DNA of 48,098 bases from CAYQJC01 sp964417825 (GTDB lineage: Bacteria; Patescibacteriota; Minisyncoccia; Minisyncoccales; CG1-02-41-26), in assembly GCA_964417825.1 (NCBI GenBank), contig CAYQJC010000001.1, forward strand, positions 1 to 48,098. Reading direction: 5' to 3'. The notes beneath the pieces were generated by a model, which was not told the DNA's origin, did no database searches, and saw only the letters and a list, made by a program, of their open reading frames with translations. Shown one piece after another: positions 23,197 through 30,785 of this stretch (within the stretch, counting starts at the first letter, position 1; every line of letters begins with the position of its first letter). The position numbers were made by a program, and so were the translations under genes.

Positions 23197-23910
23197 TTAT
23201 TCTAGAGATAGGTGGGCAAACTTTTTAATTTCTCCTTTGTATCTTACCCATTCTTCTACAAATCTTCTACAACTTTCTTCTCCTTCCATTATTTCTGAAA
23301 TAAATTCTCTTTCAGTAATCGAAGGAAAGTTCTTCTTTCCGATATAATCAAGATAGCTTGACCACTTATAATTTTCTAAAAATTTAATAACCTTCCTTGG
23401 TTCTTTTATTCCTTTCTCTTTCCAATCTGGTTCTACACAAGATATAGGATTGGTATGAATATACACAAATACAGTTTTCAATTGTTCATCATTTTTAACG
23501 TGAACAGCAGAAAATCTATCTTGAAAAACATGACCTTTGCGACTGTATTTTCGATTAAAATAACCTCCATAACCAGCTCCAAACTTTAGCATAAATTTGG
23601 TAATCCCTTCTTCTTTAAGCTGTTTCAAAAGCAGATGTATATGATTTGGCATCAGACAAAAAGCTAAAACCTCGACTATCTTATCTCGCGGATCAGAGAC
23701 AGAGACCCGGTCTCTGTCAGCTTTTTTAAGACGGGCCCGGGCTTTCCTCCGCTCTCTGATAGTAATTGGATTAGTGGTATTAAATTCGTAAATTGAGAAA
23801 ATTCCTCGATAATAGTCATCGACGTTCTTAAAAATTAAATTATCATCGATCCCTCTCAAAACTACATGGTATATTTCCTCATTCACAAATTGTTGTTTTC
23901 TATATGGCAT
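23197..23910 (-). CDS. REP-associated tyrosine transposase (RAYT, Y1 family)
   Basis: 237 residues of the IS200/REP-associated Y1 transposase type: the metal-binding HUH motif is H90-I-H92 (MPNHIHLLLK), the nucleophile is most likely Y117 in GGYFNRKYSRKGHVFQ, and the FVYIHTNPI and WSSYLDYIG motifs follow. RAYTs recognise REP palindromes. Here the gene is bracketed by copies B and D of a 17-base palindrome and contains copy C in frame, which encodes residues ~65-71 (DRDRVSV). It sits between lepA and murJ on the same strand. Confidence 0.88.
   Translation of the reverse strand: MPYRKQQFVNEEIYHVVLRGIDDNLIFKNVDDYYRGIFSIYEFNTTNPITIRERRKARARLKKADRDRVSVSDPRDKIVEVLAFCLMPNHIHLLLKQLKEEGITKFMLKFGAGYGGYFNRKYSRKGHVFQDRFSAVHVKNDEQLKTVFVYIHTNPISCVEPDWKEKGIKEPRKVIKFLENYKWSSYLDYIGKKNFPSITEREFISEIMEGEESCRRFVEEWVRYKGEIKKFAHLSLE
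23700..23716. repeat. REP-like palindrome, copy C, inside the RAYT gene
   Basis: CAGAGACCCGGTCTCTG followed by TCAGCTTT, the same flank as the copies outside. It is read in frame and lies between the N-terminal part of the transposase and its HUH motif. Confidence 0.85.
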
Positions 23911-23918
23911 ATAATTTA

Positions 23919-23935
23919 CAGAGACCGGGTCTCTG
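23919..23935. repeat. REP-like palindrome, copy D
   Basis: CAGAGACCGGGTCTCTG, 8 bases upstream of the RAYT start. The murJ stop codon (23936-23938) begins at the base after the palindrome, inside the conserved right flank (TTAGCTTTT). Confidence 0.85.
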
Positions 23936-25585
23936 TTAGCTTTTGAATTGGGTGAGGAGAGATTCCCAGATTTTTTTTGGTTCAGGTAATTTTAAAAAGA
24001 GAGAGAAAATGAAATAAGCAAAAATTCCGATTAGACCGGCGAAAATTGTCTGGTATAATAGCCCTAGGACTTCCCTTGTGTCTAAAACAATCGCAAAAAT
24101 TCGCAAGGCGGAGTAGGTAGAAATTGCCATTAAGATTGAGGCAGTTAAAATTTTCCAGAGTTTTTGAAAAATTTCACCAAATTCTAATCCTTCAACTTTT
24201 CTTTTTAAATAAAAAGAAAGTAAAAAGAATTGGAAAACTGTTGCTAAAGAAAGGGCTAAGGGAAGACCGATAATTGAAATATTATCTATTCCTTTAAGTT
24301 TCAGGAAATTTATTAAAACTTTTGAAAAATTATTGGGATAATTTAAAAAAGAAACAAAAGAAAAAGAGAGAATTATATTCAGCCCCATAGTAGATAAGGC
24401 AATTTTTACTGGTGTTTTGGTATCTCGGAGAGCGAAAAAGGCTCGAGCCAAAAAGGGTACCAGGGAGCTGGCAAAAAGAGAGAAAGCAAAGATACCAAGG
24501 GAAGCAGCAGTCAAACGAGTGTCCCACCAGTCAAAAAGCCCTTTACCTAAAATTGAGGTACCTAAGATTATTCGAACAATTTGAGCCCGTAAAAGAAAAA
24601 TTAAGATACTTAAGGGAATTATTAAAAAAAGAATTTGAGAGAAAGTTTTAGAAAAGGTCTTCAGAAACTCACCTTTCTGGTGGTTAGCAAAATGCCGAGA
24701 AAGGGTGGGAAAAGCAGCGGTAGCAAAAGGAATGCCAATTAAACCGATTGCTGTTCCTTGGAGATTATTCGCAAAATTGAAAATTCGAATAGATCCTTGA
24801 GTTAAAGTCGAAGCAATAGCAGTGATGACTATTAAATTTATTTGATAAGCGGCAGATCCTAAAGTTCGAGGAGTCATAAGAAAGAAAATCTTTTTAAGGC
24901 CGGGGTGACGGAAATTGAATGAAAAACGAGGTTTGAAACCGTGTTTGATAGCAGGACCTATTTGGATAAGAAGATGAGAGGCGGCTCCCAAAATTACACC
25001 AAAAGCCAAGCCCTTCAAACCAAAAATTGGAGCTAAAAATAAAATTCCCAGGATTATACCAAGGTTGTAAAAAATTGGAGCTAAAGAGTAAGCTAAAAAC
25101 AAATTGAAATATTGTAAAATACCAGAAAATATAGCAGACAATCCCAAAAGAATTGGCGAGAGGAACATTATTCGAGTTAAAGTGATAGCCAGAGATTTCT
25201 GTTGGGGGCTGAAACCAGGAACAATGAGTTTTATAAGCTGAGGAGTAAAAATTGCCAAGATTGAACAGAGAAGAGCTAAAAGAATTAAAAAGAAAGTTAA
25301 AACATTGTTAGTAAGAGTTTGGGCTTGCTTTTTGCTTTTCTTAAAGTGGCTGGCGAAAACTGGCAAAAAAGCAGCAACAATTCCTCCGGTGATTAAAATA
25401 CCATAGACAAAATCAGGGATTCGGAAGCTGGCAAAATAAATGTCGGTCTGAGCTTTAGTAAAAAGATTTGCCAGAAGATTATCCCGTAAAAGTCCTAAGA
25501 GGCGGCTGATTAAAGCGGCTAAAGCTAAAATACCAGCAGCAAAAGTAACCTTTTTTGTTTTAAAATTCAAGAATTTCTTGATCAT
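23936..25585 (-). CDS. murJ: Lipid II flippase MurJ
   Basis: About 549 residues from the ATG at 25585 (MIKKFLNFKTKK, then AGILALAALISRLLGLLRD), which is the usual MurJ start; the frame runs further upstream but lacks homology there. About 14 membrane helices of the MOP exporter fold, with typical segments such as RIPDFVYGILITGGIVAAFLP and TRIMFLSPILLGLSAIFSGI. It moves lipid-linked peptidoglycan precursor across the membrane. A promoter-like TTGAGG-17-TACAAT ends 6 bases before the ATG, so translation may be leaderless. The stop codon is supplied by the palindrome flank. Confidence 0.9.
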   Translation of the reverse strand: MIKKFLNFKTKKVTFAAGILALAALISRLLGLLRDNLLANLFTKAQTDIYFASFRIPDFVYGILITGGIVAAFLPVFASHFKKSKKQAQTLTNNVLTFFLILLALLCSILAIFTPQLIKLIVPGFSPQQKSLAITLTRIMFLSPILLGLSAIFSGILQYFNLFLAYSLAPIFYNLGIILGILFLAPIFGLKGLAFGVILGAASHLLIQIGPAIKHGFKPRFSFNFRHPGLKKIFFLMTPRTLGSAAYQINLIVITAIASTLTQGSIRIFNFANNLQGTAIGLIGIPFATAAFPTLSRHFANHQKGEFLKTFSKTFSQILFLIIPLSILIFLLRAQIVRIILGTSILGKGLFDWWDTRLTAASLGIFAFSLFASSLVPFLARAFFALRDTKTPVKIALSTMGLNIILSFSFVSFLNYPNNFSKVLINFLKLKGIDNISIIGLPLALSLATVFQFFLLSFYLKRKVEGLEFGEIFQKLWKILTASILMAISTYSALRIFAIVLDTREVLGLLYQTIFAGLIGIFAYFIFSLFLKLPEPKKIWESLLTQFKS

Positions 25586-25591
25586 AAATTT

Positions 25592-25620
25592 ATTGTAACC
25601 TTTCAGAAAATAATCCTCAA
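25592..25620 (-). promoter_or_regulatory. Putative murJ promoter
   Basis: On the minus strand TTGAGG and TACAAT (25592-25597) are 17 bases apart, and the -10 box ends 6 bases from the start codon at 25585. Confidence 0.4.
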
Positions 25621-25650
25621 CTGGTGAGGAAACCTCAACTGGTGAGGAAA
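25615..25650. repeat. Two tandem 18-base units between rnpB and murJ
   Basis: CCTCAACTGGTGAGGAAA occurs twice head to tail. Each unit can form a small hairpin (CCTCA with TGAGG). They lie upstream of murJ and just past the rnpB terminator. Confidence 0.75.
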
Positions 25651-25661
25651 ATAAAAAAAAA

Positions 25662-26037
25662 CCCAAGTAGGCAATAAGCCGAATTCTGTTCCCGCTGAAA
25701 GCGGGATGGCAACCATTTATCTGGTCCCGCAATTACTCGCGGGGTCAAGCGACCTACTTTTTCACTTCGGCAAATCCGGAGAATGCCGAAGAGTTTGGTC
25801 TTGCACTCGGGTAAGGATTTAGCCGTTTCACCCCCCGCCTTGCGGCGGGAACTCATCCCGCTTCTGGCGGGATGTCCTCGCGCTTTCGCGCTCGGACGTC
25901 TCTGTTCGCACCTCTACTGTTGCCAGCGACGGGTGTTACCCGCTACCCTTTTAGACTCTCCCGCTGAAAGCGGGAGAGAATGAGTGTTCGGACTTTCCTC
26001 CCCGCTAAAGCGAGGCGGTTGCCTTGCCTACTTGGGC
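25662..26037 (-). ncRNA. rnpB: RNase P RNA, bacterial type A
   Basis: Minus strand. The 5' part has the universal GGAGGAAAGTCCGAACAC block and the 3' part ends ATTCGGCTTATTGCC. The two ends pair over 13 bases (CCCAAGTAGGCAA with TTGCCTACTTGGG) to form helix P1, followed by a run of nine T residues, so P1 doubles as the terminator. Length about 376 nt. Several helices are capped by GC-rich palindromes (CCCGCTGAAAGCGGG at 25691-25705 and 25960-25974) that look like repeat-derived extensions. It is the catalytic RNA that trims tRNA 5' ends. Confidence 0.95.
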
Positions 26038-26044
26038 AGTTTTT

Positions 26045-26073
26045 ATTGTATAAGAAAAAATCTCAAAAGTCAA
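26045..26073 (-). promoter_or_regulatory. rnpB promoter
   Basis: TTGACT (26068-26073) and TACAAT (26045-26050) on the minus strand, spaced 17 bases; transcription would start at the 5' end of rnpB. Confidence 0.7.
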
Positions 26074-26080
26074 TATTTAA

Positions 26081-26097
26081 CAGAGACCGGGTCTCTG
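26081..26097. repeat. REP-like palindrome, copy E
   Basis: CAGAGACCGGGTCTCTG upstream of the rnpB promoter. A further partial copy (CAGAGA, 26105-26110) is cut by the scaffold gap. Confidence 0.85.
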
Positions 26098-26110
26098 ACA
26101 TTAACAGAGA

Positions 26111-26210
26111 NNNNNNNNNNNNNNNNNNNNNNNNNNNNNNNNNNNNNNNNNNNNNNNNNNNNNNNNNNNNNNNNNNNNNNNNNNNNNNNNNNNNNNNNNN
26201 NNNNNNNNNN
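26111..26210. other. Scaffold gap of 100 N, flanked by a 55-base duplicate
   Basis: The 55 bases before the gap (26056-26110) are identical to the 55 bases after it (26211-26265). This is the signature of two contigs that overlap but were joined with a standard 100-N spacer, so the real gap may be zero. Any reading frame through it is meaningless. Confidence 0.85.
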
Positions 26211-26235
26211 AAAAATCTCAAAAGTCAATATTTAA

Positions 26236-26252
26236 CAGAGACCGGGTCTCTG
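26236..26252. repeat. REP-like palindrome, copy F
   Basis: CAGAGACCGGGTCTCTG within the duplicated contig end; it may be the same physical copy as E. Confidence 0.8.
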
Positions 26253-26259
26253 ACATTAA

Positions 26260-26276
26260 CAGAGACCGGGTCTCTG
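26260..26276. repeat. REP-like palindrome, copy G
   Basis: CAGAGACCGGGTCTCTG followed by TCAGCTTA. The TAA stop of the RNase HI gene (26282-26284) falls in the conserved flank. Confidence 0.85.
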
Positions 26277-26281
26277 TCAGC

Positions 26282-26722
26282 TTAGAGGAGTTTTTGAGAA
26301 CGAGTTTCCGCATCAAGAGCCTCGTTGAGAAGACGATCAGCTTCTTTATTTTCTTCTCTGGGAATTAAAGAGAATTTTAAGTTTTTGAAGTCGATTTTCA
26401 GATTCCAGGCGGTCAGAAATAAAGATTGGATTCTTGGAGTTTTTATTTTATATTCCCCTCTCATCTGTTTAATTAAAAGTTCAGAATCAGATCTTATCTC
26501 AATTGGAATTTTTTTTATTTTTTCTTTACCTAATAAAGATTTGGCTTTTTTTAAAGCAAAAATTAAACCCTGGTATTCTGCTTCATTGTTTGAGGCTTTG
26601 CCAATGCATTGAGAATATTTTTTTAAAACTTTTCCTTTCTCATCACAAAAAACTACTCCTAAAGCAGCTGGACCGGGGTTTCCTCTTGCTCCACCATCAA
26701 CGTAAATTATCAGTTTTTGCAT
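26282..26722 (-). CDS. rnhA: Ribonuclease HI-like protein
   Basis: 146 residues with the RNase H fold signature: YVDGGARGNPGPAALGVV (first Asp), SNNEAEYQGLIFAL (Glu), IRSDSELLIKQM (Asp), and EENKEADRL for the last Asp. It cleaves the RNA strand of RNA-DNA hybrids. The sequence resembles the short RNase HI-like subgroup found in Gram-positive bacteria and archaea more than E. coli RnhA. The REP-like palindrome copy G abuts its stop codon. The start at 26722 begins right at the first beta strand. Confidence 0.88.
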   Translation of the reverse strand: MQKLIIYVDGGARGNPGPAALGVVFCDEKGKVLKKYSQCIGKASNNEAEYQGLIFALKKAKSLLGKEKIKKIPIEIRSDSELLIKQMRGEYKIKTPRIQSLFLTAWNLKIDFKNLKFSLIPREENKEADRLLNEALDAETRSQKLL

Positions 26723-26762
26723 GAATTAGGGATTAGGAATTACGGAGATAAAATAATACTTC

Positions 26763-27911
26763 CTAATTCTGGTTCTTGAAATATCTAATTAGGCATCGTT
26801 TAAGTTCCTCTAGGTTTTCATTTTTGCAAGTGAAGCCAGAGGCTTGAGGATGTCCACCATAAACTTCAAGTAAAGAATGACAATTGGCTAAAGCTTTGAC
26901 ACTGTTTATCTCTTGAGGAGTTCTTACTGATCCCCGACTCAATTTTCCTCTGGTGTTATAAATGAAAGTAGGTTTTTTTAACTTTTTACAGACCCTGGAG
27001 GCAATAGTTCCAGTTAGACTTAAAGGAAAATCGGTTCCTCCCAAAAAAACGATTGGCGAAGGGTCTTTTTCAACTTTTTCTATAATTTCCTCAGTTAACG
27101 CTTTGATCAATCCTTGACGGCTTTCACTTTTCTCTCTAAGAGTTTTTAGTAATTGCAAGGCCTCTTGCTCTTTTTGAGCCGTCAATAAAAGATAGCTCTC
27201 GGTCAGATGGTTCTTGGTTTCGGTTATCTGTAAATTGGCAATAATCTTTTGAATAATTTCATTTAAAGAAAAACTTCCCAAGGGAAATTCTCTAAAAAAA
27301 ACCAGCAGACCCGGCCTGAAAGTAAAAGGTAATGTTTGTAGGCCCTTCTCAATGAAAATCTTATTGTCTCTTTCCTGAGGCATCATATCAGCAATAGTAG
27401 CTAAGCTGACAAGTTCCAAGAAACTTTGTCTTAAACTATCTGACATTTTTTTCCCCAAGAGAATCTCTGCCAGTTTAAAAACTAAACTACAGGCTGGTAA
27501 AAACTTGAAGGGATATCTATCTCCTTTTTGTTTAGGGTCAATGATAATGGAAGCGGGAGGAAGATGATTTAATATCTCGTGATGATCAATAACTATTACT
27601 TCAAAACCCTTCTGATTGGCTAATTCAATCTCTTTAAAATTACCAATTCCACAATCAGTTAAAATCAAAAGGGCAGGAGCCAATCTACCGAGCGTATCAA
27701 GAGCTTCTTTGGTTAAACCATATCCTTCTAATTCTCGATCAGGAAAATAACGAGCAGCGACTTCTCCTCCTAAATTTTTTATTGTCTCTTCTAAGATAAT
27801 TAAAGAAGCGGTACCATCTAAATCAGCATCGCTATATAAAATAATTCTCTCCTTCTTTTTAATGGCAGAGAGAATTCTCTTGGCAGCTTTTTTTAAATTT
27901 TTAATTTCCAT
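26763..27911 (-). CDS. DHH-family phosphoesterase, RecJ-like exonuclease
   Basis: 382 residues. DHH domain motifs: YSDADLDGTAS, ILTDCGIGN and VIDHHE. The C-terminal DHHA1 domain includes GGTDFPLSLTGTIASRV and GGHPQASGF. Full RecJ is about 550-580 residues, so this is a short form with the catalytic core and DHHA1 but without the extra C-terminal OB domain. Likely a 5'-3' single-strand nuclease in repair; a nanoRNase-like role cannot be excluded. It starts 2 bases after the pgk stop. Confidence 0.8.
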   Translation of the reverse strand: MEIKNLKKAAKRILSAIKKKERIILYSDADLDGTASLIILEETIKNLGGEVAARYFPDRELEGYGLTKEALDTLGRLAPALLILTDCGIGNFKEIELANQKGFEVIVIDHHEILNHLPPASIIIDPKQKGDRYPFKFLPACSLVFKLAEILLGKKMSDSLRQSFLELVSLATIADMMPQERDNKIFIEKGLQTLPFTFRPGLLVFFREFPLGSFSLNEIIQKIIANLQITETKNHLTESYLLLTAQKEQEALQLLKTLREKSESRQGLIKALTEEIIEKVEKDPSPIVFLGGTDFPLSLTGTIASRVCKKLKKPTFIYNTRGKLSRGSVRTPQEINSVKALANCHSLLEVYGGHPQASGFTCKNENLEELKRCLIRYFKNQN

Positions 27912-27913
27912 AT

Positions 27914-29086
27914 TTATTCCAAAGCTTCTATCCCTGGCAATTTTTCCCCAGCTAAGAAAGATAACATAGCACTACCTCCAGTTGAAGCAAAAGAAAATCT
28001 GTCTAAAAGATTAAATTTTCTTACCGCAGCAATCGTATCACCTCCTCCAACGACTTTGAATGCATCATAATTCCTAGCTATCGCTTCAGCAATTCCTTTT
28101 GTTCCTTGGGAAAATTTTTCATTTTCGTGCATCCCTAAAGTTCCTGACCAAAATAAAGTTTTTGCCTCTCTGATTATTTCACTGAAAGAAGTTATAGTTT
28201 CTTCCCCAATGTCAAAAATTTCCTCATCTTTACGAACATTACCAGGGCCAGTGTCTCTTACATAAACTTCTCCGCTCGGGTCGGGAGAGACTAAAACATC
28301 GACTGGTAAATGAACCTTCGGGTCAGTAAGATTCAATTTTTCAATTTTCTCAACAATCTCTTCAGTTGGCCAGGGTTTTCCAGGACAGATTCCCTTCACC
28401 CGTAAGATAATATTGGCGATCTTACCTCCAAAAAGCAGATGATCGGCGATTTCCAAAAATCTTTCAATAACTTTCATTTTAGAAGCAATTTTGGCTCCCC
28501 CAATTATAATCACCAAAGGTCGTTGGGGATCTTGAGAAATTTTTGACAAAACTTCAATTTCTTTCTCTAAAGAGAACCCCCCATAATGGGGCAAAAGTCG
28601 AGGAAGAGTAACAATTGAAGCATGTTTTCGGTGAGCGACACTGAAAGCTTCCGAAACATAAACATCTCCAAGTTCGGCTAAAGCTTGAGAAAATTTCTCG
28701 TCGTTTTCAACTTCTCCTCTTTCCAGTCTAAGGTTTTCCAAAAGCAAGATTTCTCCGGGTTTCAATCTCTGAGCTTCTTTTTTTGGCCCTCTACCAATGC
28801 ATTTTGGAAAAAATTTAACTTTCTCCTTTAAAAGCTCTTCCAGTCTCTGAGCTACTGGCCTTAAACTAAACTTTTTTTTGCTTCTCTGCTTTGTTTCTTC
28901 TGGCCTTCCTAAGTGACTAAGTAAAATTATCTTCGCTCCCTGTCTTTTGAGGTAGTTTAGAGTTTCTAAGCTTCGCTGAATTTTAAAATCATCGACCACT
29001 CTGCCATTCTCAATTGGCACGTTGAAATCGCACCGAACTAAAACTCGTTTATTTTGAAAATTATAATCTTTGAGGGATTTTAGCAT
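27914..29086 (-). CDS. pgk: Phosphoglycerate kinase
   Basis: 390 residues, complete. Conserved signatures: VRCDFNVPIENGRVVDDFKI, LLSHLGRPEE, IIGGAKIASKMKVIE, FWSGTLGMHE, GGGDTIAAV and STGGSAMLSFLAGEKLPGI. It converts 1,3-bisphosphoglycerate and ADP to 3-phosphoglycerate and ATP, the first substrate-level ATP step of glycolysis; that matters if the F1-like ATPase nearby does not make ATP. It sits 3 bases from each neighbour, so it belongs to one operon with the VirD4-like and RecJ-like genes. Confidence 0.96.
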   Translation of the reverse strand: MLKSLKDYNFQNKRVLVRCDFNVPIENGRVVDDFKIQRSLETLNYLKRQGAKIILLSHLGRPEETKQRSKKKFSLRPVAQRLEELLKEKVKFFPKCIGRGPKKEAQRLKPGEILLLENLRLERGEVENDEKFSQALAELGDVYVSEAFSVAHRKHASIVTLPRLLPHYGGFSLEKEIEVLSKISQDPQRPLVIIIGGAKIASKMKVIERFLEIADHLLFGGKIANIILRVKGICPGKPWPTEEIVEKIEKLNLTDPKVHLPVDVLVSPDPSGEVYVRDTGPGNVRKDEEIFDIGEETITSFSEIIREAKTLFWSGTLGMHENEKFSQGTKGIAEAIARNYDAFKVVGGGDTIAAVRKFNLLDRFSFASTGGSAMLSFLAGEKLPGIEALE

Positions 29087-29089
29087 AAC

Positions 29090-30775
29090 TTAAAATTTTA
29101 TTGTTTGCCCAGGTTCAATTTTTCCTTTACTGGAGCCTCCTTCTGAATTCTTTTCCTCTTTATCCAAACCCTTTAGCGATTCTCTAAGGGCTTCTTTTAG
29201 TTTTTCCTTTTCTACCTCTTTTTTTGCTTTTTTAGGGAGTTTTTTCTCTTCACTTTTTCTCTTTTTCTTGCCAGCAAAAGGGATTGGTTTTTTTAAAAGA
29301 AGATCTTCGAGGGAAAGAGTTTTAATCTCTTCTTCGGGAGCGGAAGTTTGGCTTTCTTTTTCTATTTTCTTTAAGCAAGATTTACAATAAATGGGTCTTG
29401 AAGGATCAGGTTTGAAAGGAACCTTTGTCCATTTTCCGCATCTCTGACATTGAGCTTCATAAAGCTCGACCTCCGCAACCTTAGGTTTTTCCGCTAAAAC
29501 ATAATTTCCGGTCCACTTGGCAATCTTCTCCTCTACCACTTCCCGGGGAGTAGCATATTTCTCTCGAGATCTTTTTATAATTTGTTCACGATAGGATACA
29601 GTTGGCTTTTCAAAAGGAGGTAAGGTTTCGGCTGAAAAAGGACGTCCAGCCACTCCATCTACCATTAATTTTAAATAAATTTGATATTTGGGCAAGTTAA
29701 CCAAATCTTGAGCAGTAAATTCTGGAGAGAATTCCTTCTCTAAATACTCAGCATCTTCTGCTCCAACTCGAAAACTAATTAAAGTACCCACATTCCCAAA
29801 AACAGCATCTCTAACACCCTCTTCCATCTGGGCAATATATTGGTGAGCGAGGATTAGACTTAACCTATATTTTCTTGCTTCAGATAAAATGTTAACAAAA
29901 CTTTCAGTTGCAAAGTTTTGGAATTCATCAACATATAAAAAGAAATCTCTTCTCTGACTTTCTGGTATATCAACTCTTGACATCGCAGCTAACTGTAACT
30001 TAGTTATCAGAAGCCCTCCTAGGAGTTTTGAAGCATCTTCCCCTATTCTGCCTTTCGAGAGATTTAAAATCAGAATCTTTCCTTCATCCATTATTTTTCT
30101 CATATCAACCGCTGAAGCTGTCTGGCCAACGATATTTCGAATAAGAGGAGCAGAAATAAACTGGCCAATTTTATTCTGGATGGCCGCGGTCGCTTCCACT
30201 TCATATCTTTGAGTATAACGGGCGAACTCATTGATCCAGAAAGATTTCACCACCGGGTCTTTGATATTTTCTACTACGTTTTTTCGATACTCCGGATCGG
30301 CTAAGAGTCGGTTAATACCAAGTAAGGTTGAATTAGGATATTCAAGAAGAGCTAGAACAGAATTATTTAAAATATATTCCATTCTTGCTGACCAAACATC
30401 GGGCCAGATTTTCTTAAAAACCCCCATTAACCCAGAAGCCACTAAATGACGGTGTTCCACATCGACTTTCTCCATCACATTAAAAGCGGTGGGAAAATTC
30501 AAGTCGGCTGGATTAAAGTAAACTACATCGTCGATCCTCTCTTTAGGAACAAAGTCCAGAAGTTCTTCGGCCGCTTCTCCATGAGGATCAACAAACCCCA
30601 CTCCCCGACCTTGCTGAATATCTTGAATAGCCATATTTTTTAGAAGCTCGGTCTTCCCCATTCCAGTTTTTCCAACAATATAAATATGCCTACGACGATC
30701 GTCGAGTTTTATCCCAAATTTCTTTCTCTGATTACGGAAAGTTGTTACTCCGAAATAATTTATTTCTTCTTTCAT
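29090..30775 (-). CDS. VirD4/TraG-like membrane-complex ATPase with zinc ribbon
   Basis: 561 residues. Walker A GKTGMGKTELL (~35-45), DPHGE motif after the first strand, Walker B FFLYVDEFQNFA, and AHQYIAQM typical of type IV coupling proteins/HerA-type DNA pumps. A C-terminal zinc ribbon (CQRCG, then CKSCLKK) precedes a basic, Lys-rich tail. No membrane helices are present; the partner at 30786-32093, 10 bases upstream, probably supplies the membrane anchor. The pair looks like a core piece of a DNA- or protein-translocation system of this phylum. The substrate is unknown. Confidence 0.8.
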   Translation of the reverse strand: MKEEINYFGVTTFRNQRKKFGIKLDDRRRHIYIVGKTGMGKTELLKNMAIQDIQQGRGVGFVDPHGEAAEELLDFVPKERIDDVVYFNPADLNFPTAFNVMEKVDVEHRHLVASGLMGVFKKIWPDVWSARMEYILNNSVLALLEYPNSTLLGINRLLADPEYRKNVVENIKDPVVKSFWINEFARYTQRYEVEATAAIQNKIGQFISAPLIRNIVGQTASAVDMRKIMDEGKILILNLSKGRIGEDASKLLGGLLITKLQLAAMSRVDIPESQRRDFFLYVDEFQNFATESFVNILSEARKYRLSLILAHQYIAQMEEGVRDAVFGNVGTLISFRVGAEDAEYLEKEFSPEFTAQDLVNLPKYQIYLKLMVDGVAGRPFSAETLPPFEKPTVSYREQIIKRSREKYATPREVVEEKIAKWTGNYVLAEKPKVAEVELYEAQCQRCGKWTKVPFKPDPSRPIYCKSCLKKIEKESQTSAPEEEIKTLSLEDLLLKKPIPFAGKKKRKSEEKKLPKKAKKEVEKEKLKEALRESLKGLDKEEKNSEGGSSKGKIEPGQTIKF

Positions 30776-30785
30776 AAAACTAAAC

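Noticed and set aside
25783..25983. 66-residue plus-strand frame
   Set aside because: It lies entirely within rnpB on the opposite strand.
20736..26276. CRISPR array
   Set aside because: The repeated palindromes are unevenly spaced by hundreds to thousands of bases, lie at gene ends, and no cas genes are present.
25980..26285. Reading frames running across the 100-N gap
   Set aside because: They exist only because N is read as an unknown residue; the flanks are rnpB promoter, palindromes and the 3' end of the RNase HI gene.
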